64,000 nt of DNA from Luteococcus sp038433155 (GTDB lineage Bacteria > Actinomycetota > Actinomycetes > Propionibacteriales > Propionibacteriaceae): NCBI RefSeq assembly GCF_038433155.1, contig NZ_JBCDMW010000010.1:18684-82683 (forward strand). The letters run 5' to 3'. This document shows, piece by piece, positions 15,720 through 24,353 of the stretch. The stretch's first letter is position 1. Each line of letters opens with the position of its first letter. The notes beneath the pieces were generated by a model that did not search any database, was not told the DNA's origin, and worked only from the letters and a program-made list of their open reading frames with translations. The translations under genes and the position numbers were made by a program.

Positions 15720-16970
15720 ATGTTCGTGATGCTGGCCCTGGGCTCCCGGGGCGACGTCCAACCGATGGCCACCCTGGCCGGTGCCCTCACGGCCGCCGGG
15801 CACCGGGCGCGAGTGGTGGCCCTGGCCGAGTTCCAGCCACTGGTGACGGCGCTGGCACCCCGCGCCGAGTTCATCCCCGTCGACGCCCGGCTGCAGGACG
15901 CCCTGGACCGCAGCCCCGCCCAGGATCTGTTGACCAGGTCATTGGGCGGGCAGTACCTGCTGCTGCGGCGCTGGACCGCGCAGGTTGCCCCACGGATGGC
16001 CGACGTGTTGCTGGATGCGATTCAACCGGGCGACACCCTGGTGACCGGTGTGCTGACTCGCGGCGCGGCGATGGCCTGTGTCGCCGGGATCGGCTGTCGA
16101 CTGGCCACCGTCCTCTACACCGGGCAGCTGCCGACGCTGCACCGGGAGAGCTTCCTGGCTCCGCAGTACTTCACCGGCTGGCAGCCCTATGACCGGTGGG
16201 GCACCCGCATCAGCTGGGAGCTGTCCACATCCCTGGGGTCGGCGCTGACCGCGGCGGTGCGACACCGGGTGGGGCTCCCCCGGCGGGGCTCCGGGAGCAT
16301 CACCCGGTTGGCCGATCAGCACCTAATCATCCTGGCCGCCAGCCCCCTGCTGGTGCCGCCCGCGCCGGACTGGCCAGCCTCCGTGCGCCAGACCGGCTAC
16401 CTGGCCCCCGCCCCTTCCGCCTGGAACCCGTCGGCGGAATTGGCGGGCTTCCTGGAGCGTCGGCCGGTCTTCGTCGGATTCGGCAGCTTCACCCAGTTCA
16501 CCCAGGATCGGGACCTGGACGCCCTGCTCACCGCGGCCCGTCTCGCCGGCCGACCGCTGGTCACCCTGGCCCCGCCCGCGATTGCGCCCGGGCCACTGTC
16601 CGACGACGTGCTGGCGATTGGCCCGACGCCCTTCGAGCACCTGTTCGGGCTGGTCAGTGCCACCATTCACCACGGCGGTTCCGGCACCGCCCACGAGGCG
16701 CTGCGCAGCGGACGGCCCACCGCCGTCGTGCCGTTCGGCGTGGACCAGCCCTTCCACGCCGCCCGGCTGCGTGCGCTCGGGCTGGGCCCCGAGCCCGGCC
16801 GGCTGCGACGCAACCGGCTGGACGTGGCCGACCTTGCCCGGTTGGTCAGCGAACTGACCACGGGACCCCGGGCTGAGGGCTACGGCGCACGGGCCCGGGC
16901 GGTGGGTGCCGCAGCCCGTCGCGAGCACGGCCTGGCCCGCACCGTGGAAGTGCTCACCATGGGCGTCTGA
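15720..16970 (+). CDS. GT1-type (UGT/MGT-like) glycosyltransferase
   Basis: The 416-residue protein has a GT-B fold. The N-terminus (MLALGSRGDVQPMATLAGAL) is the acceptor-side loop of sterol- and macrolide-type glucosyltransferases. The C-terminal nucleotide-sugar signature includes VFVGFGSF, TIHHGGSGTAHEALRSGRPT and VVPFGVDQPFHAARL. It should transfer a sugar from an NDP donor to a lipid or small hydrophobic acceptor. It is close to the RGDVQP family that includes rhamnosyl- and sterol-glucosyltransferases. The gene stands alone, with a leaderless promoter and no biosynthetic cluster next to it, so the acceptor is unknown. Confidence 0.87.
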   Translation: MFVMLALGSRGDVQPMATLAGALTAAGHRARVVALAEFQPLVTALAPRAEFIPVDARLQDALDRSPAQDLLTRSLGGQYLLLRRWTAQVAPRMADVLLDAIQPGDTLVTGVLTRGAAMACVAGIGCRLATVLYTGQLPTLHRESFLAPQYFTGWQPYDRWGTRISWELSTSLGSALTAAVRHRVGLPRRGSGSITRLADQHLIILAASPLLVPPAPDWPASVRQTGYLAPAPSAWNPSAELAGFLERRPVFVGFGSFTQFTQDRDLDALLTAARLAGRPLVTLAPPAIAPGPLSDDVLAIGPTPFEHLFGLVSATIHHGGSGTAHEALRSGRPTAVVPFGVDQPFHAARLRALGLGPEPGRLRRNRLDVADLARLVSELTTGPRAEGYGARARAVGAAARREHGLARTVEVLTMGV

Positions 16971-17560
16971 CCGCCCGCTGACCCACCAACCCGTCGGGGC
17001 CCATCGGGCACCACGAGTCCCCTTCTCCAAGAGCTCATCTCACTGGCCTCACTGGCTCACCACCGGCTGGACCACGGCCCCAACCCGGGCAACCCGGGCG
17101 ATGGACCCCAGATGCTCGGCCGGATCGCCGCCCTCACGGACCCAGCGGAGGCCGCCCTTCAGCCCGCTTCCCAGCGAGGCGGTGCGCTGAGCCCGGCTGA
17201 TCCCCGCTCCAGGAGTGGGCTGCTCCGGGCACCCACAACAAATGCGGCAGGTCAGTTGTCCAAGCGCCTCTTGGGGCCCTTGGACAACTGACCTGCCGCA
17301 TTTGTTGTGTTCGTCCTCGAGAGCCCTCCCCACGTCTCATCCACACAGCGCAGCACAGGACGGACCACGGGGCCACGTCGTGGCCGCGGCGACGAGTGCG
17401 GGCCCCTCGGGGTACGCGGAGTCGCCTCTTGACCCTCGATGGAATCGCCAACCCACTCCGAGGACCCGGCCGGGCCGGCAGGTGGCGCACATCGTGCCGA
17501 AGGAACAAGTGGCCGCACAGCTCACCAGCAGTCAGCGGCCCAATGATCCTCGGAAGTCGG
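16971..17560. other. 590-bp region without a recognisable gene
   Basis: The stretch lies between the glycosyltransferase stop and the GNAT stop, two convergent genes. It contains a very strong palindrome (17234-17309). The remainder has open frames in several phases but none with a promoter, ribosome binding site or familiar protein motif. A decayed gene cannot be excluded for 17310-17560. Confidence 0.55.
17234..17309. repeat. Perfect 31-bp inverted repeat with a 14-nt loop
   Basis: Arm 17234-17264 (CACAACAAATGCGGCAGGTC and 11 further bases) is exactly complementary to 17279-17309. A hairpin this long and perfect between two convergent genes would be an effective bidirectional terminator, but it is far longer than needed. 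It could also be a small palindromic mobile element. Confidence 0.85.
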
Positions 17561-17986
17561 TCAGGTGAAGCGCACGAAGGCTCGCCCGGGCAGGGCGGTG
17601 CCCAGCTGCGTGAAGCCCAGGGACTCGTAGAAGGCCTTCTGCCCGGGTTGCTCGTCGGTGATCAGCACGTGCTGGCGGACCTGGGTGTAGGGCGCAAAGG
17701 CCTCCTGCACCAGCCGTCGCCCCAGGCCCTGACGTCGTGCCTGCGGGTGGACCAGGACGTCCTGCAGGTAGCAGATGGTGGCGCCGTCGCCGATCACCCG
17801 CGCCAGGCCAACCAGCGTGCCGTCCGCGTGGGCCAGCACCACTCGCAGCGATCCGCGCAGGCCAGTGATCAGCTGCTCCGGATCCCTGGTGTAGGCGGTC
17901 CAGCCGACCGAGTCATACAGCGCGACGACGGACTGGGTGTCGAGCCCGACGCGCGGCTCCCAGACGGACAGGGTTGCTGATGGCAT
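17561..17986 (-). CDS. GNAT family N-acetyltransferase
   Basis: The 141-residue protein has the usual GNAT layout. The acetyl-CoA pyrophosphate loop is VHPQARRQGLGRRLV (about 82-96), preceded by the strand ICYLQDVLV and followed by a typical KAFYESLGF C-terminal motif. It should acetylate an amine on a small molecule or protein; the substrate is not evident. The ATG at 17986 follows TAGGCT by 6 nt, so the mRNA is leaderless. It converges with the long palindrome region. Confidence 0.87.
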   Translation of the reverse strand: MPSATLSVWEPRVGLDTQSVVALYDSVGWTAYTRDPEQLITGLRGSLRVVLAHADGTLVGLARVIGDGATICYLQDVLVHPQARRQGLGRRLVQEAFAPYTQVRQHVLITDEQPGQKAFYESLGFTQLGTALPGRAFVRFT

Positions 17987-17992
17987 GCGACG

Positions 17993-17998
17993 AGCCTA
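17993..17998 (-). promoter_or_regulatory. Putative leaderless -10 box of the GNAT gene
   Basis: TAGGCT on the minus strand ends 6 nt before the ATG at 17986. Confidence 0.5.
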
Positions 17999-18135
17999 GG
18001 CGCGCCGAGCCCCGGCATACTCGCCATTTCTTGCCGTCGCGGGGCGCTCATTCCGGCCGGGCCGTGTCCCCGTCGCCACTTGTGTCACGTCAACGGCGTG
18101 CTTGACTGGGCTCCGACCACCCACGAGGGAGCGCC

Positions 18136-20142
18136 ATGACCGACCACCTTTCCACCCGCACCATCGTGCTCGGAGCGGGCCCCGTTGGTCTCGCCTCGGC
18201 CCTGCTGCTGGCCGATCTGGGGCACCGGGTCAGCGTCCACGAGGCCAAGCAGGATCTGGATCTGTCGGCCACCAACAGCTACCCCATCGGTGTCAATCCG
18301 CGAGGTCAGGAGGCACTTCGCCGTATCGATCCCGCCCTGCTGCAAGAGCTGCGGGACAACGGTGAGGTGGTCGAAGCCTTCCACATCTACAACGGCACGC
18401 GTCGGGTGGCCCGATTGGAGAGCGGCACGCTGGTGGCAACCACCCGCGCCTTCCTGACCCGCATCCTGCTGGAGCGGGTCCAGCAGCACCCGTCCATCGA
18501 GTACCTGCCGGGCCATGAGCTGACCGGGCTCGACCTGGCAGACCGCACGCTCACCTTCACCCGTCCCGAGGGTATGGAGGTGGTCGTCGACGCCTCCGAC
18601 GCCCGGGTTCTGGCCGCCGACGGCGTCTGGTCGACGGCGCGTCGTGCACTCGCAGAGCAGGTGCCGGGTTTCACACCGAAGGAGGGCACTTGGGGTGTCC
18701 GGTTCCGGATGGCCTACTCCCAGCCGGGGGCCGGCGCACCCGGGCTCGATCCGGCCGTGCACCACATCTTCGCCTCGAAGGGCATCTACACCTCGACCCT
18801 GGCCGACGGCGTCTGGGGCGTGGCGCTGACCGCGATCGAGGGCGACCCCAATGAAGGCCTGCTGCTCTCGAGCGAGGCGAGCGAGCCCAACATCCGCGCC
18901 TTGGCGTCGCACGTCGCGCAGCACGCCCCGCTGGCCACTCCCCTCCTGGACCACGACGACTACGCCGCCTACTTCCAGCGCAAGCCCTTCGGAGGCGCCG
19001 TGGTGGTCTGCAACCAGCTGGCCTTCGACGAGTGGCTGCTGCTGGTGGGCGATGCCGCGCACAGTGTCCTGCCGCCCACCGGGGAAGGGGTCAATTCCGG
19101 ACTGGAGGACGCCTGCCTGCTGGCCGAGCACGCCGCGACGGGTTCCGCATCCTGGTTCGCCGACTTCGAGGCGGCCCGGCTGCCCGATCTCGACGCGCTG
19201 GGCGAGTACGCCTGGACGCTGAAGGACAACATCGGCAGCAACGATCCAGCCCGCTCGGGCGCCAACGTCGTATTGCGCATCGTCGACGCCATTGCCGCTC
19301 GCCTGCACCTGCCCAGCGAGCAGGTGGAGGCCCGGCTCTTCGGGCCCGCTGCGGATCGCACGCCCTACCGCGAGGCCATCGGGCCGTGGATCCACCAGCG
19401 TCGTGCGCTCTACCCCGGTGTACGTCGGGTGGTCGGCGCGGTACGCCGGGTGACCGACTCGTTGGGCAGGGAACGTCGAGACCACAGCTGCTTCCAGCAA
19501 GGACTCACCACACCGAACGGAGAGAACATGAAGATCACCATCGTCGGAGGATCACAGGGCACTGGACGCGCGCTTGCCGAACAAGCCCTCACGGCGGGCC
19601 ACGAGGTGACGGTGGTCACCCGCTCGGGAACCGCGCCCGAGGGAGCCGTCGTGGTTTCCGGTGACGCCACCAACCCGGAGGTGGCTCGCCAGGCCGTCAC
19701 CGGTGCCGACGCGGTGGTGGTGACCGTCGGCGGCTCGAAGGATTCCCCACGGGCACGCACCGACGTGACCCGGAGCGTGGTCACCGCCATGCAGCAGGCC
19801 GGCGTCGACCGGCTGGTGGTGCAGACCTCGCTCGGGGCCGGTGACTCGGCCACGCAACTACCCTGGCTGCTGGCCAAGATCACCCCGGTGATGCTCAAGC
19901 AGCCGCTGACCGACCACAACGCGCAGGAGGACGTGGTGCGCGGCTCCGGGCTGCGGTGGACCATCGTGCGGCCCGCGGGGCTGACCAACAAGCCTGCCAC
20001 CGGGCGGTGGAAGAGCCTGCGGCATGACCAGCCGGGCACCTTGGGCGGACGCATCGCCCGCGGCGACGTCGCGGCCTGCATACTGGATGCGTTGACCGAC
20101 GAGTCGACGGTCGGCGCGCAGCTCGGCGTCAGCGGCGCCTGA
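18136..20142 (+). CDS. FAD-dependent monooxygenase fused in frame to an NAD(P)-binding protein
   Basis: This is a single 668-codon frame. Residues 1-450 are a PHBH-type flavin monooxygenase, with the dinucleotide loop VLGAGPVGLASALLLADLG at 14-32 and the FAD/ribityl motif VGDAAHSVLPPTGEGVNSGL near 306-325; it resembles kynurenine 3-monooxygenases. From about residue 465 a second protein begins (MKITIVGGSQGTGRALAEQ), an atypical short-chain/NmrA-like NAD(P)-binding fold ending at LGVSGA. The joint (SCFQQGLTTPNGEN) reads like an intergenic spacer, and GGAGAG lies 4 nt before the internal ATG at 19528. So the second part may also be made separately. AraC and VOC genes follow. Confidence 0.8.
   Translation: MTDHLSTRTIVLGAGPVGLASALLLADLGHRVSVHEAKQDLDLSATNSYPIGVNPRGQEALRRIDPALLQELRDNGEVVEAFHIYNGTRRVARLESGTLVATTRAFLTRILLERVQQHPSIEYLPGHELTGLDLADRTLTFTRPEGMEVVVDASDARVLAADGVWSTARRALAEQVPGFTPKEGTWGVRFRMAYSQPGAGAPGLDPAVHHIFASKGIYTSTLADGVWGVALTAIEGDPNEGLLLSSEASEPNIRALASHVAQHAPLATPLLDHDDYAAYFQRKPFGGAVVVCNQLAFDEWLLLVGDAAHSVLPPTGEGVNSGLEDACLLAEHAATGSASWFADFEAARLPDLDALGEYAWTLKDNIGSNDPARSGANVVLRIVDAIAARLHLPSEQVEARLFGPAADRTPYREAIGPWIHQRRALYPGVRRVVGAVRRVTDSLGRERRDHSCFQQGLTTPNGENMKITIVGGSQGTGRALAEQALTAGHEVTVVTRSGTAPEGAVVVSGDATNPEVARQAVTGADAVVVTVGGSKDSPRARTDVTRSVVTAMQQAGVDRLVVQTSLGAGDSATQLPWLLAKITPVMLKQPLTDHNAQEDVVRGSGLRWTIVRPAGLTNKPATGRWKSLRHDQPGTLGGRIARGDVAACILDALTDESTVGAQLGVSGA
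19516..19530 (+). promoter_or_regulatory. Internal ribosome binding site and ATG inside the fused frame
   Basis: GGAGAG at 19519-19524 precedes ATG 19528 in the same frame as the upstream monooxygenase. It marks the probable ancestral start of the NAD(P)-binding protein (about 204 residues). Confidence 0.55.
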
Positions 20143-20267
20143 GCCACGCACCGTCGGTGGGACTGCCCCCAGGGTGGTGGGCGGAATTCCCCGGCGTGGC
20201 CGGGCAGCCGGTTCGGCCGAATTCTGGTGATGATCTCGCCCGGCCCTCGTGATGGGCTCCCGACGGG

Positions 20268-20273
20268 TAGCGT
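20268..20273 (+). promoter_or_regulatory. Putative leaderless -10 box of the AraC-type gene
   Basis: TAGCGT ends 7 nt before the GTG at 20281. Confidence 0.45.
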
Positions 20274-20280
20274 GTGCCAC

Positions 20281-21021
20281 GTGCCCGAGATTCGGATGCC
20301 CACCTTGCCGCCGCGGTCCGTCGAGCAGGTCGCACGTCTTGTCCAGGAACACCATTGCGACGGCATCGTCGTGCAGGACCTTGCCGATGCTGCCGGCTAC
20401 AGCCGCCACCACTTCAGCCGGGCCTTCAAGGCCTCGATTGGTGTCTCTCCCGGCGCCTACCTTGCTGCTGTCCGGATCGAGACGGCCAAACGACTACTGC
20501 TTTCCGAGAGTTGCGCGGTGATCGACGTGGCCGCGGAGGTTGGATTCGACTCGCTGTCCAGCTTCACTCGTCGTTTCGCGACGACGGTGGGCACCACGCC
20601 CGCACGCCTACGGCAGCTGGCGCAGCAGCTGGAACACTCTGCCGTGGCCCCGTTCGCGCTGAGCGCCCCAGGCCAGCCAGCCGTCGCAGTCACCCTGGTG
20701 CTCCCCGAAGGAGTCAAGGATACCTGCCGGCTCTGGCTGGGGTGGTACCCCACCCCAGCCCCGATCGGTCTCCCAGCCGCGGGACAGCTGGGTGAGTACG
20801 ACGAGCCGGTCCGCCTGCCTCTGCACCCCGGGGCGCCGTGGCTGCTGGGCTTCGCCGTCGAGGAATCCGACGACCACCTGCACGAACTCGCCCCGGCCTG
20901 GCCCGTCATCGCACGACACGACGCCCCCATCACCCGGCCCGGCGCGGTGACGCTAACCTTCCGCCGCGCCAGCGTCGACGACATCCCCTTGCTGAGCGCC
21001 CTGCCGGCGCTGGCCAAGTGA
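20281..21021 (+). CDS. AraC family transcriptional regulator
   Basis: The 246-residue protein has its DNA-binding domain at the N-terminus (about 12-105). It has two helix-turn-helix units: LADAAGYSRHHFSRAFKASI and VAAEVGFDSLSSFTRRFATT, with the family signature GTTPARLR. The C-terminal 140 residues carry no recognised domain and may sense a ligand. GTG 20281 is preferred because TAGCGT lies 7 nt upstream; an upstream ATG at 20227 is also in frame. It is followed 77 bp downstream by a VOC family gene, an arrangement I have seen in actinomycetes, so it may control that gene. Confidence 0.85.
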   Translation: MPEIRMPTLPPRSVEQVARLVQEHHCDGIVVQDLADAAGYSRHHFSRAFKASIGVSPGAYLAAVRIETAKRLLLSESCAVIDVAAEVGFDSLSSFTRRFATTVGTTPARLRQLAQQLEHSAVAPFALSAPGQPAVAVTLVLPEGVKDTCRLWLGWYPTPAPIGLPAAGQLGEYDEPVRLPLHPGAPWLLGFAVEESDDHLHELAPAWPVIARHDAPITRPGAVTLTFRRASVDDIPLLSALPALAK

Positions 21022-21098
21022 GCACATCGGGACAAAGATCGACCGATCTCGCTGCCTAGCGTTGGGGATGTCAACACCGACAACCGATGGAGGACACC

Positions 21099-21920
21099 AT
21101 GACCCGCACCACCGGAACCCCCACCTGGCTGGACCTCGGCACCACCGACCTCGAGGGCGTCAAGCCCTTCTATACCGAACTGTTCGGCTGGCAGTTCGAC
21201 GATGCCGGCGCCGACTTCGGCCATTACAACATGATCACCAAGGACGGCGGACTCGTCGGCGGCATGATGGACTTCGCCAACTACCCCACCGACGGCAGCG
21301 TCCCCGCCCCCGCAGACGACCAGAAGAGCGCCTGGGATGTCTTCCTTGCCGTCGACGACGTCGACAAGCGACTCGACCTGGCCACCGCCCACGGCGCCAC
21401 CGTCCTGTTCCCCGCCAGCGACGTGGGCCCCGCAGGCCGCTGCGCCACCATCGCGGACCCGACCGGAGCCACCATCGCCATGTGGCAGGCCGGGGACACC
21501 GAGGGTTATGCCTTCACCGGGCAGCCCGGCACCCCGGTCTGGTTCGAACTGATGACCCAGGACTTCGAGGCCGCCAAGGCCTTCTACACCGCCGTCTTCG
21601 ACTTCGATCCCATCGCGATGGAGACCCCGATGGAGGACGGTGCCCAGACCGATGCGGCCACCTACGTCACCAACGGTCCCGAGGCCGAGGCCTCCAGCGG
21701 CATCTGCAATGCCGCCGGCTTCGTGCCCGCGTCAGAGGGGTCCTGGTGGCGGATCTACTTCGCCGTCGACGGCTGCGACCAGGCCGTCGAGACCGTGCAG
21801 CGGATGGGCGGCAAGCTCCTCGACGGGCCGGAGGACTCGCCCTTCGGACGGATCGCCACCGTCGCCGACCCGACGGGCGCCAGCTTCCAGCTCTGCTCCC
21901 CGAGCGAGGCCGTGCACTGA
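21099..21920 (+). CDS. Double-domain VOC (glyoxalase-like) family protein
   Basis: The 273-residue protein is built of two tandem vicinal-oxygen-chelate domains. Domain 1 begins PTWLDLGTTDLEGVKPFYTE. Domain 2 begins PVWFELMTQDFEAAKAFYTA. Each ends with an ADPTGA strand (IADPTGATIAMW and VADPTGASFQLC). Members include glyoxalases, dioxygenases and drug-binding proteins; the enzyme activity is not predictable here. The ATG at 21099 has TGGAGGA upstream and is chosen over ATG 21087. A TAGCGT box about 40 nt upstream suggests its own promoter, in addition to possible control by the AraC gene before it. Confidence 0.85.
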   Translation: MTRTTGTPTWLDLGTTDLEGVKPFYTELFGWQFDDAGADFGHYNMITKDGGLVGGMMDFANYPTDGSVPAPADDQKSAWDVFLAVDDVDKRLDLATAHGATVLFPASDVGPAGRCATIADPTGATIAMWQAGDTEGYAFTGQPGTPVWFELMTQDFEAAKAFYTAVFDFDPIAMETPMEDGAQTDAATYVTNGPEAEASSGICNAAGFVPASEGSWWRIYFAVDGCDQAVETVQRMGGKLLDGPEDSPFGRIATVADPTGASFQLCSPSEAVH

Positions 21921-22090
21921 CTGCCTCAGCCTGACTGGCACTCCCGGTCGGCCTCCCCAGGAGTCGGGAGGCCGACCATCAGCGCGCTCGGGCGCCGTGT
22001 CACGCGATGATGGGTTGAGCACATTCGGACAACCATGCCCTGCGAAGACGGCCTAGCGTGGAGAGCACCCGAGCTGAACAGGAGAAGCAC

Positions 22091-22531
22091 ATGGCCACAC
22101 GCATTGAGAATGTTGGCATCGTCGTTCAAGACCTCGAGCTCGTCCGCGACTTCTTCGTCGCACTTGGTCTCGAAGTCAAGGGGGAAGCACAGGTTCACGG
22201 GCCATGGGTCGACCTGACCTTGGGGCTCCGCGACGTCGAGTCCCGGATCTGTCTGCTGGGCTCGGACGAATCCGACGCGCAGATCGAGCTGCAGCAATAC
22301 GTCACTCCCACGCCCATCCCTGCAGCGACGGGCGGCATCCCGAACGTTGTGGGCCTGCACCGAGTGTCACTCCAGGTCGCCAACCTTGAAGGTCACGTCG
22401 TTCGACTTGCGGAACAGGGCTACGGGCTGCGCGGCGAAGTCGCTCGGTACGCCGACGAGTGGCACCTCTGCTACCTCATTGGCCCTGAGAACCTGCTCGT
22501 CATGCTCTTCGAGCCCATCTCCCCTGCGTGA
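22091..22531 (+). CDS. VOC family protein (glyoxalase/dioxygenase fold)
   Basis: The 146-residue single VOC domain starts ATRIENVGIVVQDLELVRDF and ends with LIGPENLLVMLFEP, including a conserved-looking HRVSLQVANL second half. It is independent of the double-domain VOC protein upstream and not closely similar to it. The start at 22091 has AGGAGAAG 6-10 nt upstream; a TAGCGT box lies about 40 nt before it. The substrate is unknown. It precedes the tRNA-Pro gene on the opposite strand. Confidence 0.83.
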   Translation: MATRIENVGIVVQDLELVRDFFVALGLEVKGEAQVHGPWVDLTLGLRDVESRICLLGSDESDAQIELQQYVTPTPIPAATGGIPNVVGLHRVSLQVANLEGHVVRLAEQGYGLRGEVARYADEWHLCYLIGPENLLVMLFEPISPA

Positions 22532-22766
22532 CCCTGGGATTCCATCATCCGTCATCCGCCCGATCTCAAAGATCTGCTTCCTGGTCCAGTTTCGGTGGCC
22601 GATGACGATGCCGGGGCGATGGCTCTCGATGGCTCTCGATGGTGTGCTTCGTGTTGGAGGTCGAGTCGAGAGCGCTGCTCCCGATGCGGGTCGCGCCGCG
22701 ACAATTGCTGATGAACAGTGAGGCCCCAGCCTAGACCGATTCCCGGGCTGACTAGGGCCTTGGTGG

Positions 22767-22839
22767 TCGGGGCGACAGGACTCGAACCTGCGGTCTCCTG
22801 CTCCCAAAGCAGGCGCGCTAGCCACTACGCTACGCCCCG
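22767..22839 (-). tRNA. tRNA-Pro (anticodon TGG)
   Basis: Acceptor arms CGGGGCG and CGCCCCG pair perfectly with discriminator A. The anticodon stem CCTGC/GCAGG encloses the loop TTTGGGA. The T-loop is TTCGAGT. CCA is not encoded. It reads UGG, decoding CCN proline codons. Confidence 0.95.
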
Positions 22840-23008
22840 GAATCCGCGGCCCCGGGGTCTCCCGTCGGGGTGCGAACCGTTCAAGTCTAGACGACGGGAC
22901 TTCCCGAGACGTAATCGAATCGCCCACGTCATTCAGCCCGGCGTCGGCGCGCACTGTGGGCTGCGGCTCAGGGCCCAGCACAGGTCCCTGGCCGCAGCCA
23001 CCGTCAGA

Positions 23009-23287
23009 TCAGAACCTGAACGGAATCGGGATGGGGCCGCAGCAGCAGACCCCCTCCACCCGAACATTCGAGCCACGCAGCCCAGCGGCGGACCGGGCGC
23101 AGGTGGCGAACTGGCGAGCCGCCGGGCCCACCGAGCGGAGAGCCCCATGGGCCACCAGACTGTCGCGGATCACCGTCGAGCAGGTGCCGTGCCCGGCCAC
23201 ACCGGACGCACAGCGCCAACCCTTGCGGGGCGAGAGGCTCGCCCGGTAGCCCTCCACCAGTCGCAATGCAATGGAATCAATCAGCAT
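23009..23287 (-). CDS. yidD: YidD-like small membrane-associated protein
   Basis: The 92-residue protein begins with an amphipathic helix (MLIDSIALRLVEGYRASLSP). It continues KGWRCASGVAGHGTCSTVIR and SLVAHG, which follows the YidD pattern of a cysteine-containing core (KGxxCAxxVxHGxxxCS). YidD aids Sec/YidC-dependent insertion of membrane proteins. The ATG at 23287 has GAGAGGAG upstream and lies 11 bp after the stop of the DJ-1/PfpI gene, so the two are probably co-transcribed. The C-terminal CCCGPIPIPFRF is unusual. The match is by pattern only; a diverged paralogue rather than the housekeeping YidD is likely, since rnpA/yidC are absent. Confidence 0.6.
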   Translation of the reverse strand: MLIDSIALRLVEGYRASLSPRKGWRCASGVAGHGTCSTVIRDSLVAHGALRSVGPAARQFATCARSAAGLRGSNVRVEGVCCCGPIPIPFRF

Positions 23288-23298
23288 GACAGCTCCTC

Positions 23299-24006
23299 TC
23301 AACGACGCTTGGCCAGCAGGCTGACGACGGCCTTGGCCACCCCGGTGGCCGACATCGGATTCTGGCCGGTGACCAGATTCCCGTCGGTCACAACCTTCTC
23401 CGCCATCGGCCGCAGCGCCTTGGTGTACTTGGCGCCGCGCTCCTTCAGCTCGTCCTGCAACTTGTAGGGGACGACGTCATCGCGCTGGGCCAGCTTCTCC
23501 TCGGCCCAACTGAAACCGGTCACCTTGCGCCCCTTCAGCAGCGGCTGACCCGCCACCTCGGCCTGCAGCAGCCCGGCCGGGCCGTGGCACACGGCCGAAA
23601 CCACTTTCTCCTGGCTCCAGAACTCAGCCACCAGCTCGGCCAGGTGAGCGTCGTCGAAGTCGAACATGGTGCCGTGACCGCCGGTCAGGTAGATGGCGTC
23701 GTAGTCCTCGGCGCGCACCTGGCGCACCGACTTGGTGCCGCGCAGCCGGTCCATGAACTCCCGGTCGCGGTATCGCTTGCCGGTCTCGCCCAGCGCCAGC
23801 ACCGGCGGCATCAGGCTCTCGGGGTCCAGCGGCACGTCACCGCCCGCGATGCTGACCACGTCCACCTCATGTCCGGCCTTCTCCGCCACGTCGACGAAGT
23901 GGGTCAGCTCCCCCAGCCACAGTCCGGTGCGATACCCGCACGCCTGGTACTCCGCGACGCTGGTGACGATGGCCAGAATCCGGCCGTGCTTCTTCTTGCC
24001 GAACAT
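23299..24006 (-). CDS. DJ-1/PfpI family (Hsp31-like) protein
   Basis: The 235-residue protein has the nucleophile elbow AVCHGPAGL (Cys near residue 135), the preceding strand YLTGGHGTMFDF and an early Glu-containing segment LGELTHFVDV. The long N-terminal part and the VTGFSWAEEKLA insertion match the Hsp31/glyoxalase III branch. This branch is associated with methylglyoxal detoxification or chaperone activity. The ATG at 24006 follows a perfect AGGAGG. The open frame runs further upstream into non-coding repeat A. It leads a two-gene operon with the YidD-like gene. Confidence 0.85.
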   Translation of the reverse strand: MFGKKKHGRILAIVTSVAEYQACGYRTGLWLGELTHFVDVAEKAGHEVDVVSIAGGDVPLDPESLMPPVLALGETGKRYRDREFMDRLRGTKSVRQVRAEDYDAIYLTGGHGTMFDFDDAHLAELVAEFWSQEKVVSAVCHGPAGLLQAEVAGQPLLKGRKVTGFSWAEEKLAQRDDVVPYKLQDELKERGAKYTKALRPMAEKVVTDGNLVTGQNPMSATGVAKAVVSLLAKRR

Positions 24007-24353
24007 GCAAACCTCCTGATCGGTTGGGTACACCACGCTAGCCATCGCTCCCCGGCCGGAACCCACCCTTTGGGTGGAAATGCTCCCTCTGAGAGCGAAC
24101 AGGTCGGCAGGCACCCTGCAGATGTTGCTCACCAGTCGCCGTGACAGGCGATGCTCCGCGGCGCTGCGCCAGAACGATGGGCGCCCAAGCGCACCACTGC
24201 GCACCATTCGCAGGGTTGGAACCGAGCGGCTACGCCATGGCAGCAGTCGGGATGTGCTCGGAGGCTTCTGGCTGCTCGGCGCGTGACAAGACAGGCCCGG
24301 CTCTCATCAGGTCAGGCCCACCGGGGACAGGGCCCGCCCAGCCTCTGCCGGGA
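24007..24353. other. 347-bp intergenic region with a mobile-like repeat
   Basis: The region holds a small CCACCC-TTT-GGGTGG hairpin (24063-24077) near the DJ-1 promoter and one copy of the 104-bp inverted-repeat element. No gene is supported. Confidence 0.6.
24113..24216. repeat. 104-bp inverted-repeat element, copy A
   Basis: The ends are ACCCTGCAGATGTTGCTCAC on the left and, reading inward from the right, ACCCTGCGAATGGTGCGCAG. Length is exactly 104 bp, as in copies at 34640, 45639 and 59051. The interior has no similarity to the other copies that I can see. Confidence 0.75.

Noticed and set aside
17310..17568. Plus-strand frame ending KEQVAAQLTSSQRPNDPRKS, possible decayed gene
   Set aside because: Its start would lie within the palindrome, and composition and motifs give no support.
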